Source: Triparma columacea (lineage: Eukaryota > Sar > Bolidophyceae > Parmales > Triparmaceae). Taken from it: a stretch of DNA of 16,591 nt. Position 1 is the stretch's first letter. Each line of letters opens with the position of its first letter. Shown piece by piece: positions 16,570 to 16,591 of the stretch. Where the stretch lies: NCBI GenBank assembly GCA_030267965.1, contig BRYA01000533.1, forward strand, positions 1-16,591. Reading direction: 5' to 3'. The translations under genes were made by a program, and so were the position numbers. The notes under the pieces were generated by a model. That model was not told the origin of the DNA, searched no databases, and worked only from the letters and a program-made list of their open reading frames with translations.

Positions 16570-16591
16570 GGGGGGGGGGGGGGGGGGGGGG
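16570..16591. repeat. poly-G run at window end
   Basis: Twenty-two G in a row end the window, probably within the first intron of the last gene. Such a run is a common place for contigs to break or for sequencing to fail, so its length is not trustworthy. Confidence 0.8.

Noticed and set aside
1..16591. CRISPR arrays, tRNA or rRNA genes, transposase genes, prokaryotic operon signals
   Set aside because: None was seen. Direct repeats here are long gene or exon duplications, not spaced short repeats, and the genes are eukaryotic with introns.

Overview
The window is nuclear DNA of a eukaryotic alga. The genes are split by short GT-AG introns (62 to about 315 bp, mostly 60-160 bp) with pyrimidine-rich acceptors. 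Two genes carry an ER signal peptide followed by a Phe-type transit-peptide start (the 'ASAFAP' motif of secondary red plastids). That points to an ochrophyte stramenopile such as a diatom or bolidophyte; the exact lineage cannot be fixed from this sequence. Many genes had to be rebuilt by joining exons, because no single open frame holds the whole protein and several true ATGs lie in small upstream exons.

Layout, left to right: a possible terminal exon of a gene entering from the left (+, 92-247); an unrecognised one-TM basic protein (-, 305-940); a complete six-exon ABCG half-transporter (+, 1110-3412); an 80-bp tandem repeat; a four-exon orphan membrane protein (-, 3656-4955); a bacterial-type TPR protein with an apparent one-base frameshift (+, 5108-6749); a PPIL1-type cyclophilin (+, 6888-7694) followed by a damaged second copy of its last exon and 3' UTR (7786-7976); a small, very basic, plastid-targeted protein in two exons (-, 8097-8738); a plastid FabI-type enoyl-ACP reductase (+, 9070-10358); a three-unit tandem array of ankyrin/MYND-finger genes (-, 10592-14603); an AlkB-like 2OG-Fe(II) dioxygenase with an N-terminal four-Cys knuckle (-, 14921-15950); and the first exon of a further gene (+, 15999-16484) that runs off the right edge in a poly-G run.

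The packing is tight and mostly alternates strands, giving head-to-head pairs with 169, 152, 331 and 48 bp between start codons, and tail-to-tail pairs in between. The genes do not form a pathway. Shared themes are plastid targeting (enoyl-ACP reductase and its divergent neighbour) and local duplication (the ankyrin/MYND array, the cyclophilin terminal exon, the 80-bp and 58-bp repeats).

The most notable points are the hidden plastid gene whose exon junction falls exactly at the signal-peptide cleavage site, the ankyrin/MYND array with a stop-codon loss and hairpins at its unit junctions, and the duplicated but broken cyclophilin exon.
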